A DNA stretch of 64,000 bases from Agromyces marinus (GTDB lineage: Bacteria; Actinomycetota; Actinomycetes; Actinomycetales; Microbacteriaceae), in contig NZ_CP087879.1 in the NCBI RefSeq assembly GCF_021442325.1, positions 930,001 through 994,000 of the forward strand, given 5' to 3'. Below the pieces are notes generated by a model. The model was not told where the DNA came from and did not search any database. It saw only the letters and a list, made by a program, of their open reading frames with translations. Both the position numbers and the translations under genes were made by a program. Below are positions 1 through 8,274 of this stretch, piece after piece. Positions within the stretch are counted from its first letter, which is position 1. Each line of letters begins with the position of its first letter.

Positions 1-55
1 GGGCTATCGTGTGAGACGGGCGCGGCGACGCGCGATGAGACGACGGGGGGACGTT

Positions 56-760
56 GTGACGACGCAGACCGGCGGACGGACCGAGGACGCACCGACCACG
101 GTGGCGATCGTCGACGACCACGAGGCCGTCCGGCTCGGACTCCGCGCGGCATGCGCCGACGCCGGCTACGTCGTCGTCGCCGACACCGCGGATGTCGCTG
201 CGCTCCTCGGGCTGCTCGACGATCCGAAGGTCGACCCGGCCCGGGTGGTGCTCCTGGACCTCTCGCTCGGCGACGGCTCCCGGGTCACCGACAACGTGCG
301 AGCGGTGCTCGCCGCCGGGAGCCAGGTGCTCGTCCACAGCATCGCCGACCGCGTCGCCGCCGTGCGCGAGGCCCTCGCCGCCGGCGCTGCGGGCGTCATC
401 CCGAAGTCGGCCCCGACCTCCGCGGTGATCGCGGCGATCGCGACGGTGGCGCGCGGGGAGGCGCTCAACAACGTCGAGTGGGCGAGCGCGATCGAGGCCG
501 ATCGCGAGTTCGCCAAGGCGCAGCTCGGTCGCCGGGAACGCGACGTGCTCAACCTCTACGCCTCGGGGCTGCCGCTCAAGCTCGTCGCGCAGAAGCTCGG
601 CATCGCGCACTCGACCGCACGCGAGTACCTCGACCGCATCCGGGCGAAGTACGTCGAGGTCGGCCGCCCCGCCCCCACCAAGGTCGACCTGTTGCGCCGG
701 GCGGTCGAGGACGGCATCCTCCCCGGCCTCGACGCAGAGGGCGGGGATGCCCGCGCCTGA
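56..760 (+). CDS. LuxR-type two-component response regulator
   Basis: Cytoplasmic DNA-binding response regulator, presumably phosphorylated by the kinase encoded next to it. The receiver domain covers about residues 15-130: acidic pair in VAIVDDHE, phosphoacceptor Asp near residue 68 in LLDLSLGD, and the conserved Lys in VIPKSAP. The last ~65 residues hold a helix-turn-helix of the LuxR/sigma-70 region 4 type (GRRERDVLNLYASGL, then KLGIAHSTAREYL). I chose GTG at 56 because a run of G lies about 5 bases upstream; GTG at 11 and ATG at 35 would add an Arg-rich, non-conserved leader. The 3' end overlaps the kinase start by 14 bases, so the genes are translationally coupled. The target genes are not evident from sequence. 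Confidence 0.85.
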   Translation: MTTQTGGRTEDAPTTVAIVDDHEAVRLGLRAACADAGYVVVADTADVAALLGLLDDPKVDPARVVLLDLSLGDGSRVTDNVRAVLAAGSQVLVHSIADRVAAVREALAAGAAGVIPKSAPTSAVIAAIATVARGEALNNVEWASAIEADREFAKAQLGRRERDVLNLYASGLPLKLVAQKLGIAHSTAREYLDRIRAKYVEVGRPAPTKVDLLRRAVEDGILPGLDAEGGDARA

Positions 761-1979
761 CCGGCGGCCCGACCGCCTGTTCCGGAGCCGCGGCGCGGTG
801 GGCCGCGCCCAGGTCGAGACCGTCACGGCGCGTGCGCTCGGGGCGTTCGGGGTGGTGTTCGGGGCGCAGACCGTGCCGAGCGCCGTCGAGCAGGCGAACT
901 TCCTGGCGAACGGCGCGGGCGTGGCGATGATGGCCGGGCTCTACGGCGCGATCGCCGCGCTCGCGGCCGCGGCCTTCACCCGCACCGCGGTGCGCGCCGC
1001 GGCGCTCGTGTTCGCCGGCGTGTACGCGCTCGCGCTGCTGGCCTGGCCGCTGCTCGTCGTGGATCCCGCTGCGATGGCCGGCCAGACGCCCTGGCTGTAC
1101 TACCTGTGCACGGTCGCGACGACCGCCGCCGTCGTGGCCCTTCCGGTCGCACCGGCCGCGGCGTACACCACGGCGGTGCCCGCGGCGTACGGCGTGGTGC
1201 GCCTCACCGCGGCGGGCGGCGGGGCGAGCCCGCTCATCGCGGTGCTCGACACCATGTACGCGGTGATCCTCGGCGGCGTGGTGCTCGTGATCGTGACGAT
1301 GCTCAGGCAGGCCGCGAGTGCGGTGGATGCCGCGCAGGAGGCCGCGCTCGAGCGGTACGACGCCGTCGCTCGCGAGCACGCGAACGAGGCCGAGCGCGTC
1401 AAGGTCGACGCGCTCGTGCACGACAGCGTGCTCACGACCCTGCTCGCGGCCGCCGCGGCGCGGACGCCCGCGGAGCGCGCGCTGGCCGGACGCATGGCCG
1501 CCGACGCGGTGCGACGGCTCGACGAGGCCGCGGTCGAGGTGCCCGGTTCCGACGATCGCGTCCCGCTGGAGGTGCTCGTGCGGCGGCTCCGCTCCGGGGT
1601 CGAGGGCTTCGCGGCGCCCTTCATCGTCGATGTCGAGGGCGTCGACGGGGTCGAGTTGCCCGTCGCGGTCGTCGACGCGCTGTCGTCGGCGGCGATGCAG
1701 GCGATGGTCAACAGCGTGCAGCACGCCGACGGGCCGATCGGTCGCGTCCGGAGGGAGCTGCTGATCTCCGGGGTCGCGCCCGGCGGGTGCGTGATCAGGG
1801 TGCGCGACAACGGCGCCGGGTTCGACCCCGACGCGGTCCCGGCCAGTCGGCTCGGCCTGCGGGTGTCGATCGATGAGCGGATGACCGGCGAGGGCGGGTT
1901 CGCACGGGTGGAGTCCGGGCCCGGGCAGGGCACCCGGGTCACGCTCGCCTGGCCCGCGGGAGTGGAGGGGCGCGCATGA
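747..1979 (+). CDS. Membrane sensor histidine kinase (HisKA_3-like)
   Basis: Partner kinase of the upstream regulator, 410 residues. Hydrophobic stretches at about 32-45, 58-78, 83-105, 120-150 and 162-187 form a polytopic N-terminal sensor without an obvious extracellular domain. A dimerisation helix follows, with the candidate phospho-His at about 225 in VHDSVLTTL. The ATPase domain has an N-box (AMVNSVQHAD, Asn ~322), a G1 box (RVRDNGAGFD, ~352-360) and a glycine-rich end (GPGQGTRVTL). The arrangement resembles NarL/DesR-type systems of actinobacteria. The signal sensed cannot be read from the sequence. Start ATG overlaps the regulator gene and follows GAGGG. Confidence 0.85.
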   Translation: MPAPDRRPDRLFRSRGAVGRAQVETVTARALGAFGVVFGAQTVPSAVEQANFLANGAGVAMMAGLYGAIAALAAAAFTRTAVRAAALVFAGVYALALLAWPLLVVDPAAMAGQTPWLYYLCTVATTAAVVALPVAPAAAYTTAVPAAYGVVRLTAAGGGASPLIAVLDTMYAVILGGVVLVIVTMLRQAASAVDAAQEAALERYDAVAREHANEAERVKVDALVHDSVLTTLLAAAAARTPAERALAGRMAADAVRRLDEAAVEVPGSDDRVPLEVLVRRLRSGVEGFAAPFIVDVEGVDGVELPVAVVDALSSAAMQAMVNSVQHADGPIGRVRRELLISGVAPGGCVIRVRDNGAGFDPDAVPASRLGLRVSIDERMTGEGGFARVESGPGQGTRVTLAWPAGVEGRA

Positions 1980-3001
1980 TCTCCGTCCCCCGCTGGCTCC
2001 TGCTGGCGCTCGCGGCGATGTTCTCCGGGTACCACGTGGTCCTCGGGGTCTCCTCGCTCGCGACCCGTGCTCCGGCGTCGCCGTGGCCCGTGGTGGTCGC
2101 ACTCGTGCTGTACTCCGTCGCGACCGTGCTGAGCCTCTGGCCGACGCGGCGCGCGCGCATGCCGGACTGGCTCGCGGCCCTCGACCTGGCCGTGGGCATC
2201 GTCCTGCCCGTCCTCGTGACCAGCCAGCTCGACCCGGACGCGGAGAACGGGTACGCCACGTGGTACGTCGCCGCGGTCGGAACGCTCATGACCATCGCCG
2301 CGGCCCGACGTCAACTGGTGGTCGCCTGGGTCGGCGTCCTCGTCCTCGCGCTGCAGACCCTGCTCTGGGCCGGACCGCTCGCGCTCGGCACGCTCGGCGT
2401 CGTCGGCAGCATCGTGTGGGTCGCGATCGCGCACATGCTCTCGTCCGCGCTGGCGGGTGCGGCGCGGGCGACGAGGCGGTACGCGCAGGCCGAACGCGAG
2501 GCCGCAGCATGGCAGGCCGCACAGGACGCCCACCTCTTCGAGGGCCGGATGCGGCTCGCGCAGACGCAGCGGCTCGCATCGCCCATGCTCCGGCGCATCG
2601 CCGAGCGGCGCCTGCTCACCGACGCGGAGCGGGCCGAGTGCCGCAGGCTCGAGGCGGCGATCCGCGACGAGATCCGGGGGCGGATGCTGCTGACCCCGGC
2701 CGTGCGCGCGGCCGTGCGGGCGGCGCGGGAACGCGGCGCGACGGTGACCCTGCTCGACGAGGGCGGGATCGACGACCTCGACGAGGTCGAGCGGGATCGC
2801 ATCCTCTCGCGGCTGGCGGAGGCGCTGGAGTCGACCGCCGCCGAGCGCATCGTGGTGCGCACCGCCGCCGAGGGTTCGGCGGTCGCGGTCACGGTCGTCG
2901 GGTTGAGCGGTGCCGACGCCGATCTCGACTCCGACGAAGCGGAGGTCGCCCTGTGGCTCGAGATCCCGCGCGCGGCAGGCGCCTTCGCTGAGGAGCGCTG
3001 A
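1976..3001 (+). CDS. Uncharacterised membrane protein of the two-component operon
   Basis: 341 residues. The N-terminal ~170 residues contain about five to six hydrophobic segments, followed by an Ala/Arg-rich helical region (residues ~175-290) and a small beta-rich end. It is laid out like a sensor kinase (membrane part, helical linker, globular C-terminus), but I see neither an HDxxx phospho-His motif nor the N/G boxes of an ATPase domain. The start ATG overlaps the kinase stop (ATGA) and has GGAGGGG five bases upstream, so it is co-translated with the kinase. Possible roles are a degenerate kinase or an accessory sensor; no function can be assigned. Hairpins follow the stop. Confidence 0.7.
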   Translation: MISVPRWLLLALAAMFSGYHVVLGVSSLATRAPASPWPVVVALVLYSVATVLSLWPTRRARMPDWLAALDLAVGIVLPVLVTSQLDPDAENGYATWYVAAVGTLMTIAAARRQLVVAWVGVLVLALQTLLWAGPLALGTLGVVGSIVWVAIAHMLSSALAGAARATRRYAQAEREAAAWQAAQDAHLFEGRMRLAQTQRLASPMLRRIAERRLLTDAERAECRRLEAAIRDEIRGRMLLTPAVRAAVRAARERGATVTLLDEGGIDDLDEVERDRILSRLAEALESTAAERIVVRTAAEGSAVAVTVVGLSGADADLDSDEAEVALWLEIPRAAGAFAEER

Positions 3002-3042
3002 GCGGGTCCGACCGGCGGATCGAGGCCCCCGGACATGGGAGC

Positions 3043-3068
3043 GGGGGGTCGGCCCCTACCGACCCCCC
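3043..3068 (+). terminator. Hairpin terminator of the two-component operon
   Basis: Perfect 10-bp inverted repeat (GGGGGGTCGG at 3043-3052, CCGACCCCCC at 3059-3068) with a 6-base loop, 42 bases after the operon stop. There is no T-run, as is common for actinobacterial terminators. Confidence 0.7.
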
Positions 3069-3076
3069 GACAAGCC

Positions 3077-3113
3077 CGAGTCACGGCGACAACCCGAATG
3101 TCGCCCTGACTCG
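3077..3113. terminator. Second hairpin, 15-bp stem with one mismatch
   Basis: Arms at 3077-3091 and 3099-3113 pair as CGAGTCA-c-GGCGACA against TGTCGCC-c-TGACTCG with a single C:C mismatch and a 7-base loop. It sits between convergent operons and could stop transcription from either side. Confidence 0.6.
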
Positions 3114-3122
3114 CCCCCAGAG

Positions 3123-3148
3123 CGCCGCCGGTTACCCATCCGGCGGCG
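3123..3148. terminator. Third hairpin, 9-bp GC stem
   Basis: CGCCGCCGG at 3123-3131 pairs perfectly with CCGGCGGCG at 3140-3148 around an 8-base loop. It is the third stem-loop within about 105 bases and the one nearest the convergent accE gene. Confidence 0.5.
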
Positions 3149-3309
3149 GTACGACTCCTGTGGAGTGCGTACCACCATGCTACAAAGCCGGGCGCTCCGG
3201 GGAAGTCAGCATTTCGGGGGACATGGAGGGGGACCGATCGTCGGCATCCGCTCGCCGGAGCCGGACCCGCGCCTCCGGAAGGGGGACAGTCCTCAGCGCG
3301 CAGACGGAC

Positions 3310-3540
3310 TCAGCGCGCCGACGCGACCCACCGGCCGGGGCCGACCACGATGGGCGAGCGCACTGCGTTGCGCGGATGCGACCACTCGCTGCGCCGTTCC
3401 GGGACGGGTTCGGGGTCGCCTTCGGCGATCGCCTGCACGAGGACCGCGGTGACCGCTGCGGCCTCCTCGGCGGTGACGTTGCGCGTGGCGAACCGGAGGT
3501 CGAGGGCGATCGGGTCGGGTTGGCGTGCTGTGTCGTTCAT
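3310..3540 (-). CDS. accE: Acyl-CoA carboxylase epsilon subunit
   Basis: 76 residues, small and acidic in the middle. The pattern fits the epsilon subunit that stabilises actinobacterial acetyl/propionyl-CoA carboxylase complexes: an N-terminal helix-forming stretch with TAEEAAAVTAVL, then the C-terminal SEWSHPRNAVRSP motif shared by this short family. It begins 8 bases after the carboxyltransferase stop, so the two are one operon and probably one complex. The family is fast-evolving, so the call rests on position, length and the W-x-x-P end motif. Confidence 0.85.
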   Translation of the reverse strand: MNDTARQPDPIALDLRFATRNVTAEEAAAVTAVLVQAIAEGDPEPVPERRSEWSHPRNAVRSPIVVGPGRWVASAR

Positions 3541-3548
3541 CGGCTCCC

Positions 3549-5150
3549 CTAGAGCGGGATGTTCCCGTGCTTCTTGGCGGGGAGGTTCGCCCGCTTGGTC
3601 CGCAGCGCACGCAGCGCCTTCGTGACCGACACTCGCGTCGCCGCGGGCTCGATGACCCCGTCGAGCTCTCCGCGCTCGGCGGCCAGGAACGGCGAGGCGA
3701 CGTTGTAGGTGTACTCGTTGGCCAGCTTGGTGCGCACGGCCGCGACGTCCTCTCCCGCCTCCTCGGCCCGCTTGATCTCGCCGCGGTAGAGGATGTTCAC
3801 GGCGCCCTGACCGCCCATGACCGCGATCTCCGCGGTGGGCCAGGCGAGGTTCATGTCGGCGCCGAGCTGCTTGGAGCCCATGACGATGTAGGCGCCGCCG
3901 TAGGCCTTGCGGGTGATGACCGTGACGAGCGGGACGGTCGCCTCGGCGTACGCGTACAGCAGCTTCGCTCCGCGGCGGATGACGCCCGTCCACTCCTGGT
4001 CGGTGCCCGGCAGGTACCCGGGGACGTCGACCAGGGTGAGGATCGGGATCGAGAACGCGTCGCAGAACCGCACGAAGCGCGACGCCTTCTCGCCCGCTGC
4101 GATGTTCAGGGTCCCGGCCATCTGGCTCGGCTGGTTCGCGATGATGCCGACCGAGCGGCCCTCGATGCGTGCGAAGCCGATGACGATGTTCGGGGCGAAC
4201 AGCGGCTGGACCTCGAGGAAGTCGCCGTGGTCGACGATTCCCTCGATGATCGCGTGCATGTCGTAGGGCTGGTTCGGCGAGTCCGGGATGATCGTGTTCA
4301 GGCGGCGGTCGCCGTCGGTGATCTCGAGTTCGGTGTCGCTGTCGTAGACCGGCGCCTCGGACATGTTGTTGTCGGGAAGGAACGAGACGAGGGTGCGCGC
4401 GTAGTCGAGCGCGTCGTGCTCGTCGCTCGCGAGGTAGTGCGCGACACCGGAGACGGTGTTGTGCGTGAGCGCCCCGCCGAGCTCCTCCATCCCGACGTCC
4501 TCGCCCGTGACGGTCTTGATGACGTCGGGGCCGGTGACGAACATCTGGCTGGTCTTGTCGACCATGATGACGAAGTCGGTGAGCGCGGGGGAGTAGACCG
4601 CACCGCCCGCGGCCGGTCCGCAGACGATCGAGATCTGCGGGATGACCCCGGAGGCCGCGGTGTTGCGGCGGAAGATCTCACCGTACTTGCCGAGCGCGAC
4701 CACGCCCTCCTGGATGCGCGCGCCGCCCGAGTCGAGGATGCCGATGATGGGCACGCCGGTCTTCAGCGCGAGCTCCATGACCTTGATGATCTTCTCGCCC
4801 GCGACCTCGCCGAGCGACCCGCCGAAGATCGTGAAGTCCTGCGAGTAGACCGCGACCTGCCGACCGTGGATCGTGCCGGTGCCCGTGACGACCGCGTCGC
4901 CGTACGGACGCTTGGCGTCCATGCCGAAGGCGTGGGTGCGGTGCCGCACGAACTCGTCGAGCTCGACGAACGAGCCGGGGTCGAGCAGATCCGCGATGCG
5001 CTCGCGCGCGGTCATCTTGCCCTTGGCATGCTGCTTCTCGATCGCGGCCTGGCCCGAGGCCGTGACGGCCTCGTGGTAGCGCTGCTTGAGGTCGGCGAGC
5101 TTGCCCGCGGTCGTGGAGAGGTCGGGGCCGTCGGTCGTCGATTCGGTCAC
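3549..5150 (-). CDS. accD: Acyl-CoA carboxylase, carboxyltransferase (beta) subunit
   Basis: About 533 residues, the normal length of AccD5/PccB proteins. It transfers CO2 from carboxybiotin to acetyl- or propionyl-CoA to feed fatty acid or methylmalonyl-CoA synthesis. Recognisable family segments are the N-terminal [30 protein letters not shown], oxyanion-hole glycines in [16 protein letters not shown] context ([12 protein letters not shown]), [28 protein letters not shown] and [14 protein letters not shown] near the end. I placed the start at GTG 5150; GTG at 5159 and an upstream ATG at 5204 are possible but add residues unlike the family. It is divergent from birA, whose product biotinylates the partner alpha subunit (not in this window). 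Confidence 0.93.
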   Translation of the reverse strand: MTESTTDGPDLSTTAGKLADLKQRYHEAVTASGQAAIEKQHAKGKMTARERIADLLDPGSFVELDEFVRHRTHAFGMDAKRPYGDAVVTGTGTIHGRQVAVYSQDFTIFGGSLGEVAGEKIIKVMELALKTGVPIIGILDSGGARIQEGVVALGKYGEIFRRNTAASGVIPQISIVCGPAAGGAVYSPALTDFVIMVDKTSQMFVTGPDVIKTVTGEDVGMEELGGALTHNTVSGVAHYLASDEHDALDYARTLVSFLPDNNMSEAPVYDSDTELEITDGDRRLNTIIPDSPNQPYDMHAIIEGIVDHGDFLEVQPLFAPNIVIGFARIEGRSVGIIANQPSQMAGTLNIAAGEKASRFVRFCDAFSIPILTLVDVPGYLPGTDQEWTGVIRRGAKLLYAYAEATVPLVTVITRKAYGGAYIVMGSKQLGADMNLAWPTAEIAVMGGQGAVNILYRGEIKRAEEAGEDVAAVRTKLANEYTYNVASPFLAAERGELDGVIEPAATRVSVTKALRALRTKRANLPAKKHGNIPL

Positions 5151-5256
5151 GCGCTTCACTCTACCGGCGCGCTTCCGGCCCGGATCGTTGACGGATTCCC
5201 ACAAAAAGCGGTCGGCGGATGGTGGTCATCGCCAGCGCCGCGGGCTCGGCGGACAC

Positions 5257-5262
5257 TAGCCT
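5257..5262 (+). promoter_or_regulatory. Candidate -10 element of birA
   Basis: TAGCCT fits the actinobacterial TAnnnT pattern and would give a leader of about 17 bases carrying the GGGAG ribosome-binding site of birA. No clear -35 is visible. Confidence 0.4.
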
Positions 5263-5286
5263 GAACGTCGACGGAAGGGAGCCGGG

Positions 5287-6126
5287 ATGGACTGGGAGCG
5301 GTCTCGCGCGGTGGTGCCGAGGTTCGAGTGGATGGACCGGGCCGGGTCGACCAACGACGTCCTCAAGGACGCCGCGACCGGAGCGGATGCCGCGGCCTGG
5401 CCGCACGGTGCCACGATCGTCACCGACGACCAGACCCGCGGACGGGGCCGCATGGGTCGCACCTGGCTCGCACCGACCGGCAAGACGCTCGCGATCTCGG
5501 TGCTCCTCCGGCCGGGGGACCTGCCCGGCGGGCCGCTGCCGGCGGACGCGTACGGCTGGCTCCCGCTCATCGCGGGCATCGCGATGACCGAGGCGGTGCG
5601 TGCCGAGGTCGCACGGGCCTCGGCCGACGAGGGCGGCGAGCAGGACGGCACCGGCGGCGTCGAGGTGTGGCTCAAATGGCCCAACGACGTCCTCGTGTCC
5701 GGGTTCAAGGTGTGCGGGATCCTCTCGGAACTCGTGAGCGCCGAGGCCGTCGTGATCGGGGCGGGCCTGAACCTGACCCTCGACGAGCACGACCTGCCCA
5801 CGCTCACGTCGACCTCGCTGCTGCTCGCGACGGGAGTGCGGCCGGACGGTGACGCCGTGCTCGCGGACTACCTCGAGCGCCTGCTCGCGCTCGTCGCCGG
5901 GTTCGCGGCCTCGGGCGGCGACGCGATCGCGAGCGGCGTCCACGAGCGGGCGACCGCGCTCTGCGGCACGCTCGGCATCGACGTCAGGGTCGAGTTGCCC
6001 GGGGGCGCGACGCTCGTCGGGGTGGCCGAGGCCGTCGACGCCGACGGCCGGCTCATCGTCCGCGACGACGAGAACGGGCACGCGCAGGCTGTCGCCGCAG
6101 GAGACGTCACGCACCTGAGGTATTAA
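5287..6126 (+). CDS. birA: Biotin--[acetyl-CoA-carboxylase] ligase
   Basis: 279 residues. It attaches biotin, via biotinyl-AMP, to the carrier Lys of biotin carboxylases. The catalytic core starts almost at the N-terminus (GSTNDVLKDA), so it lacks the N-terminal DNA-binding domain of bifunctional BirA. Diagnostic motifs are the biotin-binding RGRGRMGRTW loop (~55-65), KWPNDVLVSGFKVCGIL (~135-150) and a small C-terminal SH3-like domain with GVAEAVDADGRLIV. It sits divergently from the acyl-CoA carboxylase genes, which are its substrate system. Start ATG follows GGAAGGGAG. Confidence 0.95.
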   Translation: MDWERSRAVVPRFEWMDRAGSTNDVLKDAATGADAAAWPHGATIVTDDQTRGRGRMGRTWLAPTGKTLAISVLLRPGDLPGGPLPADAYGWLPLIAGIAMTEAVRAEVARASADEGGEQDGTGGVEVWLKWPNDVLVSGFKVCGILSELVSAEAVVIGAGLNLTLDEHDLPTLTSTSLLLATGVRPDGDAVLADYLERLLALVAGFAASGGDAIASGVHERATALCGTLGIDVRVELPGGATLVGVAEAVDADGRLIVRDDENGHAQAVAAGDVTHLRY

Positions 6127-6704
6127 TGGGGCGTATGGGGCAGACGGCCGAGGTCCGCGACCCCGCCGCGCGCGGCGAGGTCGTGCTGGCGCGCGTGCGC
6201 CGCCACGGGCGCGCGCTCGTCCTCCCCGCGCTCCTGCTGATCGTCGTCGCCGGACTCACGGTCTACGCGCTGCCCTGGCTCGACGAGGGGTGGCCGCGCC
6301 TGGCCACCGTGATCGGCGCGGGCCTGGTCGTGGTGCTCGGCTGCCTGCTGCCCTACCTCGGCTGGCTGAGTTCGCGCACGACGATCACGACGCGCCGCGT
6401 CATCGTGCGCCGCGGCCTGTTCGTGCGGGTGCGACGCGAACTCGCCCACCGCAGCGGGTACGACGTCCAGGTCCGACGCGGCTGGATCCAGCGGCTCTGG
6501 CGCTCCGGCGACGTCCTGCTCGAGACCGGCCACGAAGTGCCCGTGGTGCTGCGCGACGTCCCGGGGCCGACCCTCGTCCAGGCGGCGCTGCACGAACTCA
6601 TGGCGGACGCGCACGAGCTCGGCGGCATCGCCGGCAACGGTCGCTCCGCCTCGCCCGGGGGCGTCGCCGCCACCGGCGACGCGGTCGGCTGGGCCCTGCG
6701 CTGA
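6126..6704 (+). CDS. Membrane-anchored bacterial PH-domain protein (YdbS/YdbT-like)
   Basis: 192 residues. Two transmembrane helices at about 28-48 and 57-78 are followed by a bacterial pleckstrin-homology domain (TTITTRRVIVRRGLF, then a short second strand set ending in LRDVPGPTLVQAALHELM). Such proteins are common and of unknown function, sitting on the inner face of the membrane. The start ATG overlaps the birA stop (TAATG), so the two are co-transcribed; a second ATG at 6135 is possible. The last ~25 residues are a Gly/Ala-rich tail. Confidence 0.8.
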   Translation: MGRMGQTAEVRDPAARGEVVLARVRRHGRALVLPALLLIVVAGLTVYALPWLDEGWPRLATVIGAGLVVVLGCLLPYLGWLSSRTTITTRRVIVRRGLFVRVRRELAHRSGYDVQVRRGWIQRLWRSGDVLLETGHEVPVVLRDVPGPTLVQAALHELMADAHELGGIAGNGRSASPGGVAATGDAVGWALR

Positions 6705-6794
6705 GGGCAGGTGCGGCCGCGCCGTGCCGGAGCGCGTACGCTGGTCCGCGGCCCGTGCGGCATGCGGGTCCCACGCGACGAAAGGCTCCACCAC

Positions 6795-7628
6795 TTGGGC
6801 GAGGAATGCATCCACGGTTTCGATGAGGGCCTCTGCGCGATCTGCTCGCCCCCGCCCGAACCGGCGACCCCGCCCAAGCCGGCCCGCAGGCCGAGCCCCG
6901 CGCGGACCGCCCCGCGCGAGCGCGCGACCGTCCGCGGTGCGACCTCGTCGCGCACCGCTCGATCCAGCAGCGCATCAGCCGCACCGGTCGACGCCGGCGC
7001 GACCCGCATCTACCACGTCACCCACATCGACAACCTCGGTCGCATCCTCGGTGCCGGTGCGCTGCTCGCCGACGTGGGCGAGCCGGCAGCGACCCCCGCG
7101 GTCGACATCGCCGCACCCGCCGCGCGCGAGTACCGCCGCAGCGCGAGCATCCCCGGTGCCGAGACCACCGTCGCCGAGTACGTCCCGTTCCTGCTCAGCA
7201 CCGACGCCCACCTGTGGCACGCCGTCCGGACGAGCACGCCCGACCCAAGGCTCGCGCCCGAAGCGGTCGCCAGGCCCGCGGCCGACCACGTCATCCTCGT
7301 CTCCTCGGTCGGAGCCGCTGCCGGTGCCCGCCGCGACATCCCCGGAGAGGTCGTGGCGAGCGCGACCGATGCCGCCGTGGGCGGGGCGGGCCTCGCCGCC
7401 GACTGGACCGCGGTCGAGCGGATGATCGTCCGCCTCACGCTCGCCGACGACGGCGAGGGCCTGCGCTCGGGCGAGCTGCTCGTGCGCGGCAGCGTGCCCC
7501 TCGAACGGATCAACCTGATCGCCGTCTCCAACGACCGCGTCCGCGATCGCGTCCGTGCGGCGCTGCATGCCGTCGGCGCGCGCACCAGGGTCGCGGTCTA
7601 CCCGCCCTGGTTCCTCGCGGACGCCTGA
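6795..7628 (+). CDS. Orphan DarT-like ADP-ribosyltransferase with N-terminal Cys motif
   Basis: About 277 residues from the TTG at 6795, chosen because AAAGG lies 9 bases upstream and the Cys motif then opens the protein; ATG 6762 is the alternative. The N-terminus has C-x-H-G-(x)6-C-x-x-C (CIHGFDEGLCAIC), a probable small zinc site. After a Pro/Arg/Ser-rich linker of ~55 residues comes a DUF4433/DarT fold: NAD-site strand IYHVTHIDNLGRIL, the EYVPFLLS segment, and the strand ELLVRGSVPLERI that in DarT carries the catalytic Glu. DarT enzymes ADP-ribosylate thymidine in single-stranded DNA and are normally paired with the DarG macrodomain antitoxin; none is encoded nearby. Substrate and toxicity are therefore unknown. 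The 3' end overlaps the convergent GtrA gene by 31 bases. Confidence 0.75.
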   Translation: MGEECIHGFDEGLCAICSPPPEPATPPKPARRPSPARTAPRERATVRGATSSRTARSSSASAAPVDAGATRIYHVTHIDNLGRILGAGALLADVGEPAATPAVDIAAPAAREYRRSASIPGAETTVAEYVPFLLSTDAHLWHAVRTSTPDPRLAPEAVARPAADHVILVSSVGAAAGARRDIPGEVVASATDAAVGGAGLAADWTAVERMIVRLTLADDGEGLRSGELLVRGSVPLERINLIAVSNDRVRDRVRAALHAVGARTRVAVYPPWFLADA

Positions 7629-8209
7629 ACGGCCCCGTCGCCCGACGGCGCCCGCCCCGCGGCATCCGCTTCGAGGGGTTCCAGCGGCGGCTCCTCGAAG
7701 AGGGCCCGCTGGGCCTCCTCGGCACGGGCCAGACGCGACAGTCCGTCGCTGCGGTGATGCCCGAACACCCAGTACCGGTAGAGCAGGAACCGGAACGCCG
7801 TTCCCAGCCCGAGTCCGATGACGTTCGAGGCGATGTTGTCGGCGAGCAGGCTCGTGAACCCGAGCACGTGGTGGCTCACCCACAGGCAGGCGAGCGAGAT
7901 CGCCATGCCGCCGAGCGAGACGACCGCGTACTCGGCGAACTCGCGCAGCGCGTGCCTCCTGCGGTGCCGCCGGAAGGTCCAGTACCGGTTGCCGACCCAG
8001 TTGAACACGATCGCGACGCTCGTCGAGATCACCTTCGCGCCGATCGCGGTCTGGGCCCACGTGCCCTCGCCGAACACGCCGACCCTCAGGGCGTTGAACA
8101 GCGCGACGTCGATCGCGAACCCGATCAGCCCGACGACGCCGAACTTCACGAGGTAGGCGAGCACCCCGTGCCACGCCCGGCCGAGCAGGGCGGGCAGCGA
8201 GGAGGTCAC
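7598..8209 (-). CDS. GtrA-family membrane protein
   Basis: 203 residues with four hydrophobic helices: about 17-37 (FGVVGLIGFAIDVALFNAL), 52-72, 90-110 and 120-142. This is the GtrA/DPMS topology of small proteins thought to flip polyprenyl-phosphate-linked sugars or assist dolichol-phosphate-mannose-type synthases. Family hallmarks are F-N-W-x-x-N-R-x-W-T-F (FNWVGNRYWTF) and the final FRFLLYRYWVF. A ~50-residue charged tail follows the last helix. It is divergent from purK, an order I recall from other Microbacteriaceae. The probable partner is the DPM-like GT2 at 19994-20731. Confidence 0.88.
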   Translation of the reverse strand: MTSSLPALLGRAWHGVLAYLVKFGVVGLIGFAIDVALFNALRVGVFGEGTWAQTAIGAKVISTSVAIVFNWVGNRYWTFRRHRRRHALREFAEYAVVSLGGMAISLACLWVSHHVLGFTSLLADNIASNVIGLGLGTAFRFLLYRYWVFGHHRSDGLSRLARAEEAQRALFEEPPLEPLEADAAGRAPSGDGAVQASARNQGG

Positions 8210-8235
8210 CCCGGGATCCTACCGAGCGCTCGCCG

Positions 8236-8241
8236 TAGACT
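8236..8241 (+). promoter_or_regulatory. Candidate -10 element of purK
   Basis: TAGACT in the divergent gtrA/purK gap; it predicts a short leader of roughly 25-30 bases before the purK start. No convincing -35 is seen. Confidence 0.4.
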
Positions 8242-8274
8242 GGGACGTCGCGGCCGCCGGTGCCGCGGGAACGG

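Larger units (their letters stand above)
3002..3309. other. 308-bp intergenic region between convergent genes
   Basis: Apart from the three hairpins at 3043-3148, I see no open frame with a ribosome-binding site and no recognisable RNA. The part from 3149 to 3309 shows nothing I can name. Confidence 0.6.

Noticed and set aside
3525-5264. 579-codon plus-strand frame over the carboxylase gene
   Set aside because: Antisense shadow of accD, with Asp/Arg/Val/Leu low complexity and no motif.
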